Shown here one piece after another: positions 25,995-34,520 of a stretch of 64,000 nt of DNA. Origin of the DNA: Bradyrhizobium sp. dw_78 (GTDB taxonomy: Bacteria; Pseudomonadota; Alphaproteobacteria; Rhizobiales; Xanthobacteraceae); contig NZ_JAAVUS010000002.1 in assembly GCF_018449525.1 (NCBI RefSeq), positions 248,001 to 312,000 of the forward strand. Reading direction: 5' to 3'. The translations under genes were made by a program, and so were the position numbers. Below the pieces are notes generated by a model. That model had not been told where the DNA came from. It searched no databases and saw only the letters and a list, made by a program, of their open reading frames with translations. Within the stretch, counting starts at the first letter, position 1. Each line of letters starts with the position of its first letter.

Positions 25995-27548
25995 ATGTAT
26001 GATGTAATCGTCGTGGGCGGCGGCTCGGCCGGCGCCGCCGTCGCCGCGCGGCTGTCCGAACAGCGCGACAGGCGCGTCTTGCTGCTGGAAGCGGGAAGCG
26101 ACTGGCGCGCCGACGAAGCGCCCTGGGAAATCACCACCCCCAATCCGATCCCGATCATTCACCGCCGTGAGTTTCAGGAGAAATGGCAGTGGCCTCATCT
26201 GCTGACCCGGCGAGTCGCCGGGCAGCAGCCGCGGTTCTACTGGCGCGGCAAGGGGCTGGGCGGCAGTTCGATGATGAATGGCCAGATCGCCATTCGCGGC
26301 GTCGCGGACGCCTTCGATGAATGGGCCGCGCTGGGCTGCGCCGGCTGGTCCGCGCGCGACATCATGCCCCTGTTCTCGGTGATCGAGGATGACCTGGAAT
26401 TGGGCGACAGCCACGGGCATGGACGCGGCGGCCCGCTGCCGGTCTATCGCGCGCCCCTCGACAAATGGGGCCCGATCGATCGCGGTTTGCGCGACGCGGC
26501 GCTGGCGAGCGGCTATCCGTGGTGCGCGGACGTCAACGGACCGGATGGCGAAGGCGTCGCCTGCTACCCGATCAACAGCCGCAACAGTCGTCGCATTTCG
26601 ACCAATGAGGGCTATCTCGAGCCGGCGCGCGGCCGCGCCAACCTGGAGATTCGCGGCCACGCGCTGGTCGAGCGGGTCGTGATCAAGGACGGCAAGGCCA
26701 CCGGCGTTCAGGTTCGCATCGAAGGCCAGGGCACGCACGAGATCGCCGCACGCGAGATCGTGCTATGCGCCGGCGCCATTCACAGCCCGGCGATCCTGCT
26801 GCGATCGGGCGTCGGCCCCGCGCATGAGTTGCAATCCATGGGCATCGCGGTCGCGCGCGACCTGCCGGTCGGCAGGAATTTCTTCGACCACCCGCTGTTC
26901 CGCGCCACCATCGAACTGCACGAGGAGCTCAGGCCAACTGATCCGGACACCCGCCATACCAATTGCTGCGTGACCTATTCCTCCGGTCTCGCCGATGGCG
27001 GCAAGCGCGACATGATCCTGATCGCCTTCAACCATCGCGGCATCGGAATCCCCGGTGCGATCGGCGCCGGACTGTTCAATGCCTATTCGCGCGGCGTGCT
27101 GAAACTGGCTTCGCCCGATCCGCAGATCGATCCCGTCGTCGAGGAAAACATGCTCGCCGATCCCAAGGACATGCTGCGCATGGTGGATGCCGTGCGGCGG
27201 CTCGCGATCCTCACCGGACAGCCGGCACTGGCCGGAATAGCGGACTGGATTCGCCTCGGGGATACCGAACTGACGCTGCCGGCCGCCGCGGCGTTGCCGG
27301 ACGCCGAACTCGAAGCCGTACTGCGCCGTGAAACCGGCGACATCCAGCATGCCGCCGGCACCTGTCGCATGACCGGCGTCAACGATTCCGAGGGCGTCGT
27401 CAATCCCGACGGCATGGTCAAGGGGATCGGCGGCTTGCGGGTTGCCGACGCCTCGATCATGCCGTCCGATTGCCGGGCCAACACGCACTTCACGACGGTG
27501 GTGATCGGCGAGGCGATCGCCCGCGCAATGCTGCGACAGTCATCCTGA
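25995..27548 (+). CDS. GMC-family FAD oxidoreductase
   Basis: This 517-residue flavoenzyme starts MYDVIVVGGGSAGAAVAARL, the FAD-binding dinucleotide fold. The GMC signature regions follow as WRGKGLGGSSMMNGQIAIRG and GAIHSPAILLRSGVGPAHEL. The C-terminal catalytic part has HAAGTCRMTG and NTHFTTVV-like sequence (here ANTHFTTVVIGEAIARAML), including the conserved His pair region. Such enzymes oxidise alcohols, for example choline or polyethylene glycol. The start at 25995 has GGAAG seven bases before it; 25977 is an alternative. It seems co-transcribed with the upstream binding protein. Confidence 0.88.
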   Translation: MYDVIVVGGGSAGAAVAARLSEQRDRRVLLLEAGSDWRADEAPWEITTPNPIPIIHRREFQEKWQWPHLLTRRVAGQQPRFYWRGKGLGGSSMMNGQIAIRGVADAFDEWAALGCAGWSARDIMPLFSVIEDDLELGDSHGHGRGGPLPVYRAPLDKWGPIDRGLRDAALASGYPWCADVNGPDGEGVACYPINSRNSRRISTNEGYLEPARGRANLEIRGHALVERVVIKDGKATGVQVRIEGQGTHEIAAREIVLCAGAIHSPAILLRSGVGPAHELQSMGIAVARDLPVGRNFFDHPLFRATIELHEELRPTDPDTRHTNCCVTYSSGLADGGKRDMILIAFNHRGIGIPGAIGAGLFNAYSRGVLKLASPDPQIDPVVEENMLADPKDMLRMVDAVRRLAILTGQPALAGIADWIRLGDTELTLPAAAALPDAELEAVLRRETGDIQHAAGTCRMTGVNDSEGVVNPDGMVKGIGGLRVADASIMPSDCRANTHFTTVVIGEAIARAMLRQSS

Positions 27549-27654
27549 CAGGTCAGGAACCGATCGGAAGCCTCGACGATTAAATCCTTAATCGCCGCGG
27601 CCGAAGGTTGCGGACCGGGGCCATGATCGTCAATGCCGCGACCGTGCCGCATTT

Positions 27655-27751
27655 AGAGCCTTATCGGTTCTGACTGAATCAGAACCGGATTTTGTTCAGA
27701 CGCGTTTTTTTTCACGCGAACCGGAATCCATCTCGCTTGAAAACGCTATAG
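27655..27751. repeat. Dispersed intergenic repeat, copy 2
   Basis: It starts with a short hairpin (CGGTTCTGACTGAATCAGAACCG) and continues with GACGCG, a T-run, CGCGAACCGGAATCCATCTC and GAAAACGCTATAG. This matches copy 1 at 716-813 closely. It lies just before udgX, so the udgX start region may derive its promoter from the repeat edge. Confidence 0.75.
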
Positions 27752-27774
27752 TCGCAGAAACGGCCGGAGCGATC

Positions 27775-28401
27775 ATGAAACGCCCAGATGCGACAGCCGA
27801 GACGATTGCAACGCTACGCGAGGAAGCGGCCGCCTGCCGCGCCTGCCCGCTGTGGGAGAATGCGACCCAAACCGTGTTCGGCGAAGGTCCGCAACGCGCC
27901 CGGATCATGCTGGTCGGCGAGCAGCCCGGCGACAAGGAAGATCTCGCCGGCAAGCCGTTCGTGGGCCCCGCCGGACAGATGCTCGATCGCGCGCTCAAGG
28001 AAGCAAGCATCGATCGGACAAAGGCTTACGTCACCAATGCGGTAAAGCACTTCAAGTTCGTCCCGCGCGGCAAGATCCGCCTGCACCAGAAACCGGGCAC
28101 GCCGGAGATCAGGGCCTGCCGACCGTGGTACGAACGCGAACTGGCCTCGATCAAACCCGCGCTGGTGGTGGCGATGGGCGCCACCGCGGCGCAGAGCGTG
28201 CTCGGCAAGATCACGCCGATCAACAGGAACCGGGGACACCTGATCGAGCTTGCGGACGGGATCAAGGCGCTGGTGACGGTACACCCGTCCTATCTGCTGC
28301 GACTGCCGGATGAAGCCGCCAAGGCAAGGGAATATGAGCGTTTCGTCGACGATCTGAAGATCGCCGCACAGGCGCTGAAGCAAACCGCGCACGCGGCCTG
28401 A
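27775..28401 (+). CDS. udgX: UdgX-type uracil-DNA glycosylase
   Basis: This 208-residue protein of the family 4-like uracil glycosylases carries cysteines for an iron-sulfur cluster at 21, 24 and 115 (CRACPLW and EIRACRPW). The first motif is GEQPGDKEDLAGKPFVGPAG (from residue 48) and the last is HPSYLLR (from 170). UdgX proteins differ by an inserted loop, KRRIH in Mycobacterium smegmatis, whose histidine bonds covalently to the sugar left after uracil removal. Here the matching loop is KIRLH at residues 100-104, so H104 is the likely reactive residue, with two loop residues changed. It stands alone with a repeat upstream and a convergent stress gene downstream. Confidence 0.88.
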   Translation: MKRPDATAETIATLREEAAACRACPLWENATQTVFGEGPQRARIMLVGEQPGDKEDLAGKPFVGPAGQMLDRALKEASIDRTKAYVTNAVKHFKFVPRGKIRLHQKPGTPEIRACRPWYERELASIKPALVVAMGATAAQSVLGKITPINRNRGHLIELADGIKALVTVHPSYLLRLPDEAAKAREYERFVDDLKIAAQALKQTAHAA

Positions 28402-28485
28402 ATTTCCTTCGACGCGACCGGCAACGCCCGGGTCCCGCATCCAGGCTTCGACCGGCACAAGACAAAACCGTTATGAAGGCAAAAC

Positions 28486-28517
28486 CATCATGGCCGGGAC
28501 AAATCCCGGCCATGATG
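28486..28517. terminator. Perfect hairpin between convergent udgX and yciE-like gene
   Basis: A perfect 14-bp stem pairs 28486-28499 with 28504-28517 (CATCATGGCCGGGA) around a 4-base loop. It lies 16 bases from the end of the ferritin-like gene and can terminate both strands. There is no T-run. It belongs to the same GGCCGGGACAA repeat family as the inverted pair at 32299-32429. Confidence 0.6.
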
Positions 28518-28532
28518 ACTTCAGCGCCTATC

Positions 28533-29030
28533 TCAGGCCGCTGCGGCCAGATTGACCGCATCTTTCGCCAGCACCGTCAGGCTCTCGTCGGTCTTCTTCT
28601 CTTCCTGCAACGTCTCATCCAGAAGGCGAACCGCATCCTTCATGCCGAGTTGCTGCGCCCAATGTTTCAGGGTGCCGTAGCGCGAGATTTCGTAATGCTC
28701 GACAGCCTGGGCTGCAGCCAGCATGCCGGCATCGAGCGCCTCACAGCCCTTGTAGTCGTCCATGACCTCCTTGCCCTCGTCGAGGATGCCCTGGATCGCA
28801 TCGCAGGTCTTGCCGCGCGCCGGCTTGTCCATCATCTCGAAGATCTGTTCCAGGCGTTCCACCTGACCCTCGGTCTCGTCATGATGTTTCTCGAAGGCGG
28901 CGCGGAGTTTGTCGGAACCGGCCGCCTTGGCCATCTTCGGCAGCGCCTTCAAAATCTGTTTTTCAGCGAAATAGATGTCCTTGAGGGTATCGAGAAACAG
29001 GTCGTTGAGATCCTTGTCCTTGGCGGTCAT
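28533..29030 (-). CDS. YciE/YciF (DUF892) ferritin-like stress protein
   Basis: This 165-residue four-helix protein starts MTAKDKDLNDLFLDTLKDIY. The ferritin-like helices are visible as FAEKQILKALPKMAKAAG, FEKHHDETEGQVERLEQIFE, then AAAQAVEHYEISRYGTLKHW and LLDETLQEEKKTDESLTVLA, with Glu and His spaced to bind a dimetal centre. The family is induced by general stress, and its exact reaction is unknown. An EcfG-type promoter lies about 60 bases upstream (separate entry), which fits a place in the general stress regulon. Confidence 0.9.
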   Translation of the reverse strand: MTAKDKDLNDLFLDTLKDIYFAEKQILKALPKMAKAAGSDKLRAAFEKHHDETEGQVERLEQIFEMMDKPARGKTCDAIQGILDEGKEVMDDYKGCEALDAGMLAAAQAVEHYEISRYGTLKHWAQQLGMKDAVRLLDETLQEEKKTDESLTVLAKDAVNLAAAA

Positions 29031-29089
29031 GGCGCGTTCCCTTGTGAGACGTAATGAAATGAGAAGGTTGGGGTCTTCCCCGGCGGCTC

Positions 29090-29114
29090 AACGTCACCTC
29101 AAGAGGAATGTTCC
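29090..29114 (-). promoter_or_regulatory. EcfG (general stress response) promoter of the yciE-like gene
   Basis: Read on the minus strand the sequence is GGAAC, 16 bases, CGTT. This matches the EcfG/SigT consensus GGAAC-N16/17-CGTT of Alphaproteobacteria exactly. The -10 part lies 60 bases before the ATG at 29030. Confidence 0.8.
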
Positions 29115-29270
29115 TATTATTTCAAAAGGAAGCTGCCGGCACGGCGTGCAGCCGCCAGACCGAGGCCGGTCGATCCCGGCGCAGTTCAACACAGGACTTT
29201 CGTGGCCATTTCACGTGCCTGTCATATGCATCGCGCAAAGTCCGGCCACTGGATTTTGGAGAAATTTACC

Positions 29271-30893
29271 ATGAGCGATGTCGCATTACCTGGTTCGATC
29301 GAGCCTGCCGCCAAAAGGGGCCCTAACCTCGATAGCGGCGTCCATCCATTGCAGTTCGTCATCTACATGGGCGTGGTCGCCGCCGCGCTCCTGTTCGTCG
29401 CCTACAGCATCTATTCCGACATCGACGCGACCGGCACCCGGGTTACGTCCTACGCTCCCTACCTTCTGCTGTTCGTCGCGCTGCTGATCGCGCTGGGCTT
29501 CGAATTCGTCAACGGCTTTCATGACACCGCCAACGCCGTCGCCACGGTGATCTATACCCGCTCCATGCCGGCCAATGTCGCCGTGGTCTGGTCGGGCATG
29601 TTCAACCTGTTCGGCGTGCTGCTCTCCACCGGCGCGGTCGCTTTCGGCATCGTGTCGCTGCTCCCGGTCGAACTGATCCTGCAGGTCGGCTCCAGCGCCG
29701 GTTTCGCCATGGTGTTCGCGCTGCTGATCGCGGCGATCATCTGGAACGTCGGCACCTGGTATTTCGGCCTGCCGGCCTCGAGCTCGCACACCCTGATCGG
29801 ATCGATCATGGGCGTCGGCATCGCCAACGCCCTGCTGCGCGGCCGCGACGGCACCTCCGGCGTGGACTGGTCGCAGGCCATCGGCATCGGCAAGGCGCTG
29901 CTGCTGTCGCCGTTGTTCGGCTTCGTGCTCGCGGCGGTGCTGCTCGTGATCATCAAGACATTGTTGCTGCGCGTCACGCCGACATTGTTCGGCGAGCCGA
30001 AGGGCGATCAGGCGCCGCCATGGTGGATCCGCGGCATCCTGATCCTCACCTGCACGCTGGTGAGCTTCTTCCACGGCTCGAACGACGGCCAGAAGGGCAT
30101 GGGCCTGATCATGCTGATCCTGATCGGAACGGTGCCGACCGCCTATGCGCTCAACCGCGCCCTGCCCGACAGCCAGATCACGCAGTTCACGACGAATTCC
30201 GAGGCTGCCAGCAAGGTGGTCGAAGGCAAGGCCGCCGGTTTCAGCGTCATTGGCGATCCGCGGCCGGCCGTGACCAACTATGTCGCGGAACATCAGATCA
30301 ACGAAGGCACTTTTCCGTCGCTGGCCGTGCTGGTCCGTGACATCAGCAACCAGGTCCATCAATACGGATCGCTGGCCAAGGTCCCCTCCGAGCTGGTCGG
30401 CAACACCCGTAACGACATGTACCTGGTTTCGGAAGCCATCCGCTTCCTGATGAAGGACAAGGAAAGCGAGCTCAGCGTTGCCGACGTCGCGACCCTCAAC
30501 AGCTACAAGGGCTCGCTCGACGGCGCCACCAAGTTCATTCCGAGCTGGGTGAAGATCGCCGTCGCCATCGCGCTCGGCCTCGGCACCATGATCGGCTGGA
30601 AGCGCATCGTCGTCACCGTCGGTGAGAAGATCGGCAAGACCCACCTCACCTACGCGCAAGGCGCCTGCGCCGAAATCACCGCGGCGGCCACGATCGCAGC
30701 CGCGGACGGCTACGGCCTGCCGGTTTCCACCACCCACGTGCTGTCGTCCGGCATCGCCGGCACGATGGCGGCGAACGGGTCGGGCCTGCAATGGTCGACG
30801 ATCCGCAACATCGCGCTGGCCTGGGTGCTAACGCTGCCGGCCGCGATGATCCTCTCCGGCTGCCTGTACTTCATCTTCTCGCGGCTGTTCTGA
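29271..30893 (+). CDS. Inorganic phosphate transporter, PiT family
   Basis: This 540-residue membrane protein has about ten to twelve hydrophobic segments. The duplicated PiT signatures are visible: GFEFVNGFHDTANAVATVIY near residue 80 with SSHTLIGSIMGVGIANALL, and SFFHGSNDGQKGMGLIMLIL with a second half GLPVSTTHVLSSGIAGTMAA. The enzyme imports phosphate, possibly as a metal-phosphate complex, using the proton gradient. A hydrophilic loop of roughly 150 residues between the halves fits the longer bacterial PiT subgroup. The start has TTTGGAG seven to ten bases upstream. A strong terminator follows. Confidence 0.93.
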   Translation: MSDVALPGSIEPAAKRGPNLDSGVHPLQFVIYMGVVAAALLFVAYSIYSDIDATGTRVTSYAPYLLLFVALLIALGFEFVNGFHDTANAVATVIYTRSMPANVAVVWSGMFNLFGVLLSTGAVAFGIVSLLPVELILQVGSSAGFAMVFALLIAAIIWNVGTWYFGLPASSSHTLIGSIMGVGIANALLRGRDGTSGVDWSQAIGIGKALLLSPLFGFVLAAVLLVIIKTLLLRVTPTLFGEPKGDQAPPWWIRGILILTCTLVSFFHGSNDGQKGMGLIMLILIGTVPTAYALNRALPDSQITQFTTNSEAASKVVEGKAAGFSVIGDPRPAVTNYVAEHQINEGTFPSLAVLVRDISNQVHQYGSLAKVPSELVGNTRNDMYLVSEAIRFLMKDKESELSVADVATLNSYKGSLDGATKFIPSWVKIAVAIALGLGTMIGWKRIVVTVGEKIGKTHLTYAQGACAEITAAATIAAADGYGLPVSTTHVLSSGIAGTMAANGSGLQWSTIRNIALAWVLTLPAAMILSGCLYFIFSRLF

Positions 30894-30920
30894 GAACGGC
30901 GCAGATTGCGAAAATCGAAG

Positions 30921-30948
30921 GGCCCGCGCATATCGCGCGGGCCTTTTT
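30921..30948 (+). terminator. Factor-independent terminator after the phosphate transporter
   Basis: A 9-bp GC stem (GGCCCGCGC with GCGCGGGCC) and a 5-base loop are followed by TTTTTCTTT. Confidence 0.9.
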
Positions 30949-30979
30949 CTTTCGACACGATTATGAATGATACGCTCTG

Positions 30980-31024
30980 CGTCATTCCGGAATGCGCCGA
31001 TCGGCGCGCAGGCCCGGAGTGACG
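30980..31024. repeat. GTCATTCCGG-type palindromic repeat
   Basis: GTCATTCCGGAATGCGCC and the closing GGCCCGGAGTGACG form a degenerate inverted unit. It belongs to the same family as the block found inside dnaE2 at 18627-18772. Confidence 0.55.
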
Positions 31025-31034
31025 AATGAAAAGT

Positions 31035-32207
31035 TCACGCCGCCAGCGTGTTCTCGACCAGCTTGATCCAGTACGAGGTGCCGTAGACGATCGCCTCGTC
31101 GTTGAAATTATAGGCCGGATGATGCAGTCCGGCGCTGTCGCCATTGCCGCAGAAGATAAACGCCCCCGGCCTCGCCTCCAGCATATAGGCGAAATCCTCC
31201 GCGCCCATCATCGGCGGCATCTCGTGAACATTGGCATCGCCGGCGACATCCCTGGCCACCTGCGTCGCGGCCGCCGTCTGCGGAGCATGGTTGACCACGA
31301 CCGGATAGCCACGTTCGTACACCAGATCGATCTTCGCGCCCGTCATCTGCGCCACGCCGGCGACAACCTCGCGCACCCGCTTCTCGACCAGTTCCCGCAC
31401 CTCCGGCGTCAGCGTGCGGACGGTGCCTTTCAGTTCCGCAACTTGCGGAATGACATTGCGCGCGTTGCCGGCGTGGAATTCGCAGATCGAGATCACGGCT
31501 GATTCCAGCGGATCGACCGTGCGCGAGACGATGGATTGCAGCGCCGTCACCAATTGCGCGCCGGCCAGAACGGAATCGATGCATTTGTGCGGGCGCGCCG
31601 CGTGGCCGCCCACCCCTTCGATCCTGATATCGATGGCATCCATCGCGGCCATGACCGGACCGGTGCGGATCGCGAACGAACCGACCGGAAGGCCCGGACC
31701 GTTGTGCATGCCATAGACCTGCTCGATGCCGAAACGGTCCATCAGCCCGTCTCTGAGCATCGCGGCGGCGCCGGCCCCGCCCTCTTCCGCCGGCTGAAAG
31801 ATCACGACCGCGTCGCCGGCGAAATTGCGGGTCTCGGCCAGATAGCGCGCGGCGCCAAGCAGCATCGCGGTGTGGCCGTCATGGCCGCAGGCGTGCATCT
31901 TGCCCGGCGTCTTCGAAGCATAAGGCAGGCTGGTCTCTTCCTCGATCGGAAGCGCGTCCATGTCGGCGCGAAGCCCGATCACCTTGACGTCGCCCGTGCC
32001 GGCGGGCTTGCGGCCCTTGATGACGCCGACCACGCCGGTACGGCCGAGGCCGGTGGCGACTTCGTCGCAGCCAAACTCCCGCAAGCGATCCGCCACGAAT
32101 GCTGCGGTGCGATGGACATCGTACATCAGCTCGGGATGTTGATGGAGATCCCGGCGCCAGGCCTGAATATCCGGTTGCAGATCGGCGACGCGGTTGATGA
32201 CAGGCAT
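31035..32207 (-). CDS. M20-family amidohydrolase (hippurate hydrolase-like)
   Basis: This 390-residue cytoplasmic zinc hydrolase starts MPVINRVADLQPDIQAWRRD, then LHQHPEL. The metal-binding motifs are present as HACGHDGHTAM (near 100) and FQPAEEGGAGA (near 130), with HHPAYNFNDEA near the C-terminus. The dimerisation-domain motif GVGGHAARPH is also visible. These features define the M20D group that removes acyl or amino acid parts from amides, such as hippurate, indole-3-acetyl-amino acids or N-acyl amino acids. In plant-associated bacteria such enzymes can release auxin conjugates, which is only a possibility here. The start at 32267 would add 20 residues of no family character. Confidence 0.9.
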   Translation of the reverse strand: MPVINRVADLQPDIQAWRRDLHQHPELMYDVHRTAAFVADRLREFGCDEVATGLGRTGVVGVIKGRKPAGTGDVKVIGLRADMDALPIEEETSLPYASKTPGKMHACGHDGHTAMLLGAARYLAETRNFAGDAVVIFQPAEEGGAGAAAMLRDGLMDRFGIEQVYGMHNGPGLPVGSFAIRTGPVMAAMDAIDIRIEGVGGHAARPHKCIDSVLAGAQLVTALQSIVSRTVDPLESAVISICEFHAGNARNVIPQVAELKGTVRTLTPEVRELVEKRVREVVAGVAQMTGAKIDLVYERGYPVVVNHAPQTAAATQVARDVAGDANVHEMPPMMGAEDFAYMLEARPGAFIFCGNGDSAGLHHPAYNFNDEAIVYGTSYWIKLVENTLAA

Positions 32208-32298
32208 GGGAATTCCCGGCTTCCAAGTTGAGGTTTCAACTGGTCTAGCATGCAAGTGACGGTCCACCCAACCGCCGCTGGGCCGCCTCTCACCTCAG

Positions 32299-32429
32299 CC
32301 GTCACGGCCGGGCTTGTCCCGGTCCCCCGTGTCTGACTAATAACAGCCCAAGAGAGACGTAGAAGAAAGACGTGCAAGAAAGACTTGCAAAAAAGACTTG
32401 GATGCCCGGGACAAGCCCGGCCATGACGG
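32299..32429. repeat. Inverted repeat pair between divergent genes
   Basis: Two 22-base arms (32299-32320 and 32408-32429) match in inverted orientation at 21 of 22 positions, with the core GGGACAAGCCCGGCC. Between them lies a purine-rich stretch with a short tandem motif (AGAAAGACGTGCA, AGAAAGACTTGCA, AAAAAGACTTGGA) at 32361-32402. The element may fold back in RNA upstream of the GMC gene. Confidence 0.6.
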
Positions 32430-32454
32430 TCGCGAACAGGTGGGAAGCTGGGAA

Positions 32455-34074
32455 ATGCCGCGAAGGCTTGAAGGTGATTTCGACTATATCGTCGTCGGCG
32501 CGGGCACCGCCGGCTGCATCGTCGCCAACCGGCTGTCGGCCAATTCAGCCAACCGCGTCCTGATCCTGGAGGCCGGCGGCGACGACAACTGGATCTGGTT
32601 CCACATTCCCGTCGGCTATCTGTTCGCGATCGGCAATCCCCGCTCCGACTGGATGTTCAAAACCGAGCCGGAAGCCGGCCTCAACGGCCGTTCGCTGGCC
32701 TATCCGCGCGGCAAGGTGATCGGCGGCTCGTCCGCGATCAACGCCATGATCTCGATGCGCGGGCAAGCCGCCGATTACGACCATTGGCGTCAGCTCGGCC
32801 TGAGCGGCTGGGGCTATGACGACGTGCTGCCGGTATTCAGGCGGCTGGAGGATCATTTCCTCGGCGAAAGCGAGCATCACGGCAGCGGCGGCGGCTGGCG
32901 GATCGAGGCGCCGCGGCTGTCCTGGGATATCCTGGATGCGGTCGGCGCCGCCGCCGAAGAAATGGGGATCAGGAAAATCCCGGACTTCAACACCGGCGAC
33001 AATGAGGGCGTCGGCTATTTCCACGTCAACCAGAAACGCGGACGCCGCTGGTCGTCGGCGCGGGGCTTCCTGAAGCCGGTGCTGAACCGGCCCAATCTGC
33101 GGCTGGAAAAGAACGTGCTGGCCGACCGCCTGATCGTCGAGAACGGCCGCGCCGTCGGCGTGCGCTTCCTGCAAGGCGGCGAGCTGGTCGAGGCCCGCAC
33201 CACAGGCGAAGTGATCCTGACCGCGGGCTCGATCGGATCGATCCAGGTGCTGCACCGCTCCGGCATCGGGCCTGCGGACTGGCTCAAGCCATTGGGGATC
33301 GATGTGGTGCTCGACCGCCAGGGTGTCGGGCATAACCTGCAGGATCATTTGCAGCAGCGCGCGATCTACAAGGTCGAGGGCATCCGTACTCTGAACGAGA
33401 GCTATTATTCGCTGCTGCGACGCGGGCTGATGGGCCTCGATTATGCCTTCCGCCGCCGCGGCCCGCTGACGATGGCGCCGTCGCAGCTCGGCATTTTCAC
33501 CCGCTCGGATCCGCATCGCGAACGCGCCAACATCCAGTTCCACGTGCAGCCCTTGTCGCTCGACAAGTTCGGCGATCCCCTGCACCGCTTTCCCGCCGTC
33601 ACGGTCAGCGCCTGCAACCTGCAACCGACCTCGCGCGGCACGGTGCGCATCCGCTCCGCACAACCCGACCAGGCGCCCGCGATCGCGCCGAATTATCTCA
33701 CGACCGATGCAGACCGCGAGGTCGCGGCAGACGCGATCCGCACCACCCGGCGGCTGATGCGGCAGAAGGCGCTGGCGCCCTATCACCCCAGCGAATTCCT
33801 GCCGGGCCCCTCGGTCGGCGACGACGACGCCTCGCTGGCGAAAGCCGCCGGCGACATCGGCACCACGATCTTTCACCCCGTCGGCACCGCGAAGATGGGC
33901 CAGGCCAGCGATCCCATGGCGGTCGTCGACGAACGCCTGCGGTTTTTCGGGATCGATGGATTGCGCGTCATCGACGCCTCGGTGATGCCGACGATCACCT
34001 CGGGCAACACCAACACCCCGACCGCGATGATCGCCGACAAGGGCGCCGCGATGATCCTGGAGGACCGGCGTTAA
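32455..34074 (+). CDS. GMC-family choline/alcohol dehydrogenase
   Basis: This 539-residue FAD enzyme has DFDYIVVGAGTAGCIVANRL at the N-terminus, YPRGKVIGGSSAINAMISMR (GMC signature 1) near residue 80, and a signature 2 region GSIGSIQVLHRSGIGPADWL near 257. The C-terminus carries FHPVGTAKMG and NTNTPTAMIADKGAAMI, with the catalytic His and Asn. This is the choline dehydrogenase/alcohol dehydrogenase subgroup. The protein is distinct from the GMC enzyme at 25995. The start was chosen for the GGGAA before the ATG and the loss of similarity upstream. It is divergent from the M20 hydrolase. Confidence 0.9.
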   Translation: MPRRLEGDFDYIVVGAGTAGCIVANRLSANSANRVLILEAGGDDNWIWFHIPVGYLFAIGNPRSDWMFKTEPEAGLNGRSLAYPRGKVIGGSSAINAMISMRGQAADYDHWRQLGLSGWGYDDVLPVFRRLEDHFLGESEHHGSGGGWRIEAPRLSWDILDAVGAAAEEMGIRKIPDFNTGDNEGVGYFHVNQKRGRRWSSARGFLKPVLNRPNLRLEKNVLADRLIVENGRAVGVRFLQGGELVEARTTGEVILTAGSIGSIQVLHRSGIGPADWLKPLGIDVVLDRQGVGHNLQDHLQQRAIYKVEGIRTLNESYYSLLRRGLMGLDYAFRRRGPLTMAPSQLGIFTRSDPHRERANIQFHVQPLSLDKFGDPLHRFPAVTVSACNLQPTSRGTVRIRSAQPDQAPAIAPNYLTTDADREVAADAIRTTRRLMRQKALAPYHPSEFLPGPSVGDDDASLAKAAGDIGTTIFHPVGTAKMGQASDPMAVVDERLRFFGIDGLRVIDASVMPTITSGNTNTPTAMIADKGAAMILEDRR

Positions 34075-34296
34075 AACGCATGCCGTCCCTCTTTCGGGTC
34101 CAACCCGCGGCAAACGAACCAGCAGAGGGGATCGGGGAAAGCGGAAATTGAAGCGCGATGAATGAAAGCATTTAATCGCCACAGGACGGTATTTAAGCAA
34201 TTCACCCGATGGTTCCTGTCCGATTGAATAATTCCGCGCTGGCGCCGGGTATCGGCGGAGTTAAACTCCCGGGCATTACCGATCAGGTGTTGCGCA

Positions 34297-34500
34297 ATGC
34301 CCGACCGTCGTCGTCGTTTCGTCCAGACCGTTCCCCTTGAAGAACATCTCGCGCAGGAGGCCAAGCGCCTGCGACAGGAAGCCGAGCAAACTCGGCCCGG
34401 TCCCGAGCGCGATCGGCTGATTCGTCAGGCCCGGCAAAAAGAAACGGCCAGCCATTTAAGCAACTGGATCAGGTCGCCGGGCCTGCGGTCTCCGACCTGA
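34297..34500 (+). CDS. Small conserved hypothetical protein
   Basis: This 67-residue basic helical protein reads MPDRRRRFVQTVPLEEHLAQ and then EAKRLRQEAEQTRPGPERDR. It ends near SHLSNWIRSPGLRSP. I recall short Bradyrhizobium proteins with the same layout (TVPLEERLAEEAKRLREEA and a C-terminal W-L-R-S-P-G). No signal peptide or membrane helix is present. Function is unknown. Confidence 0.7.
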   Translation: MPDRRRRFVQTVPLEEHLAQEAKRLRQEAEQTRPGPERDRLIRQARQKETASHLSNWIRSPGLRSPT

Positions 34501-34520
34501 GTTATCAGGCGGGTTCAGAG

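Noticed and set aside
27556..27580. GGAAC-N16-CGAT resembling an EcfG promoter upstream of udgX
   Set aside because: The -10 element is CGAT rather than CGTT and it lies about 195 bases before the gene, beyond a repeat.
29286..30791. Long minus-strand open frame opposite the phosphate transporter
   Set aside because: Shadow frame full of Asp, Gln and Arg with no recognisable domain.
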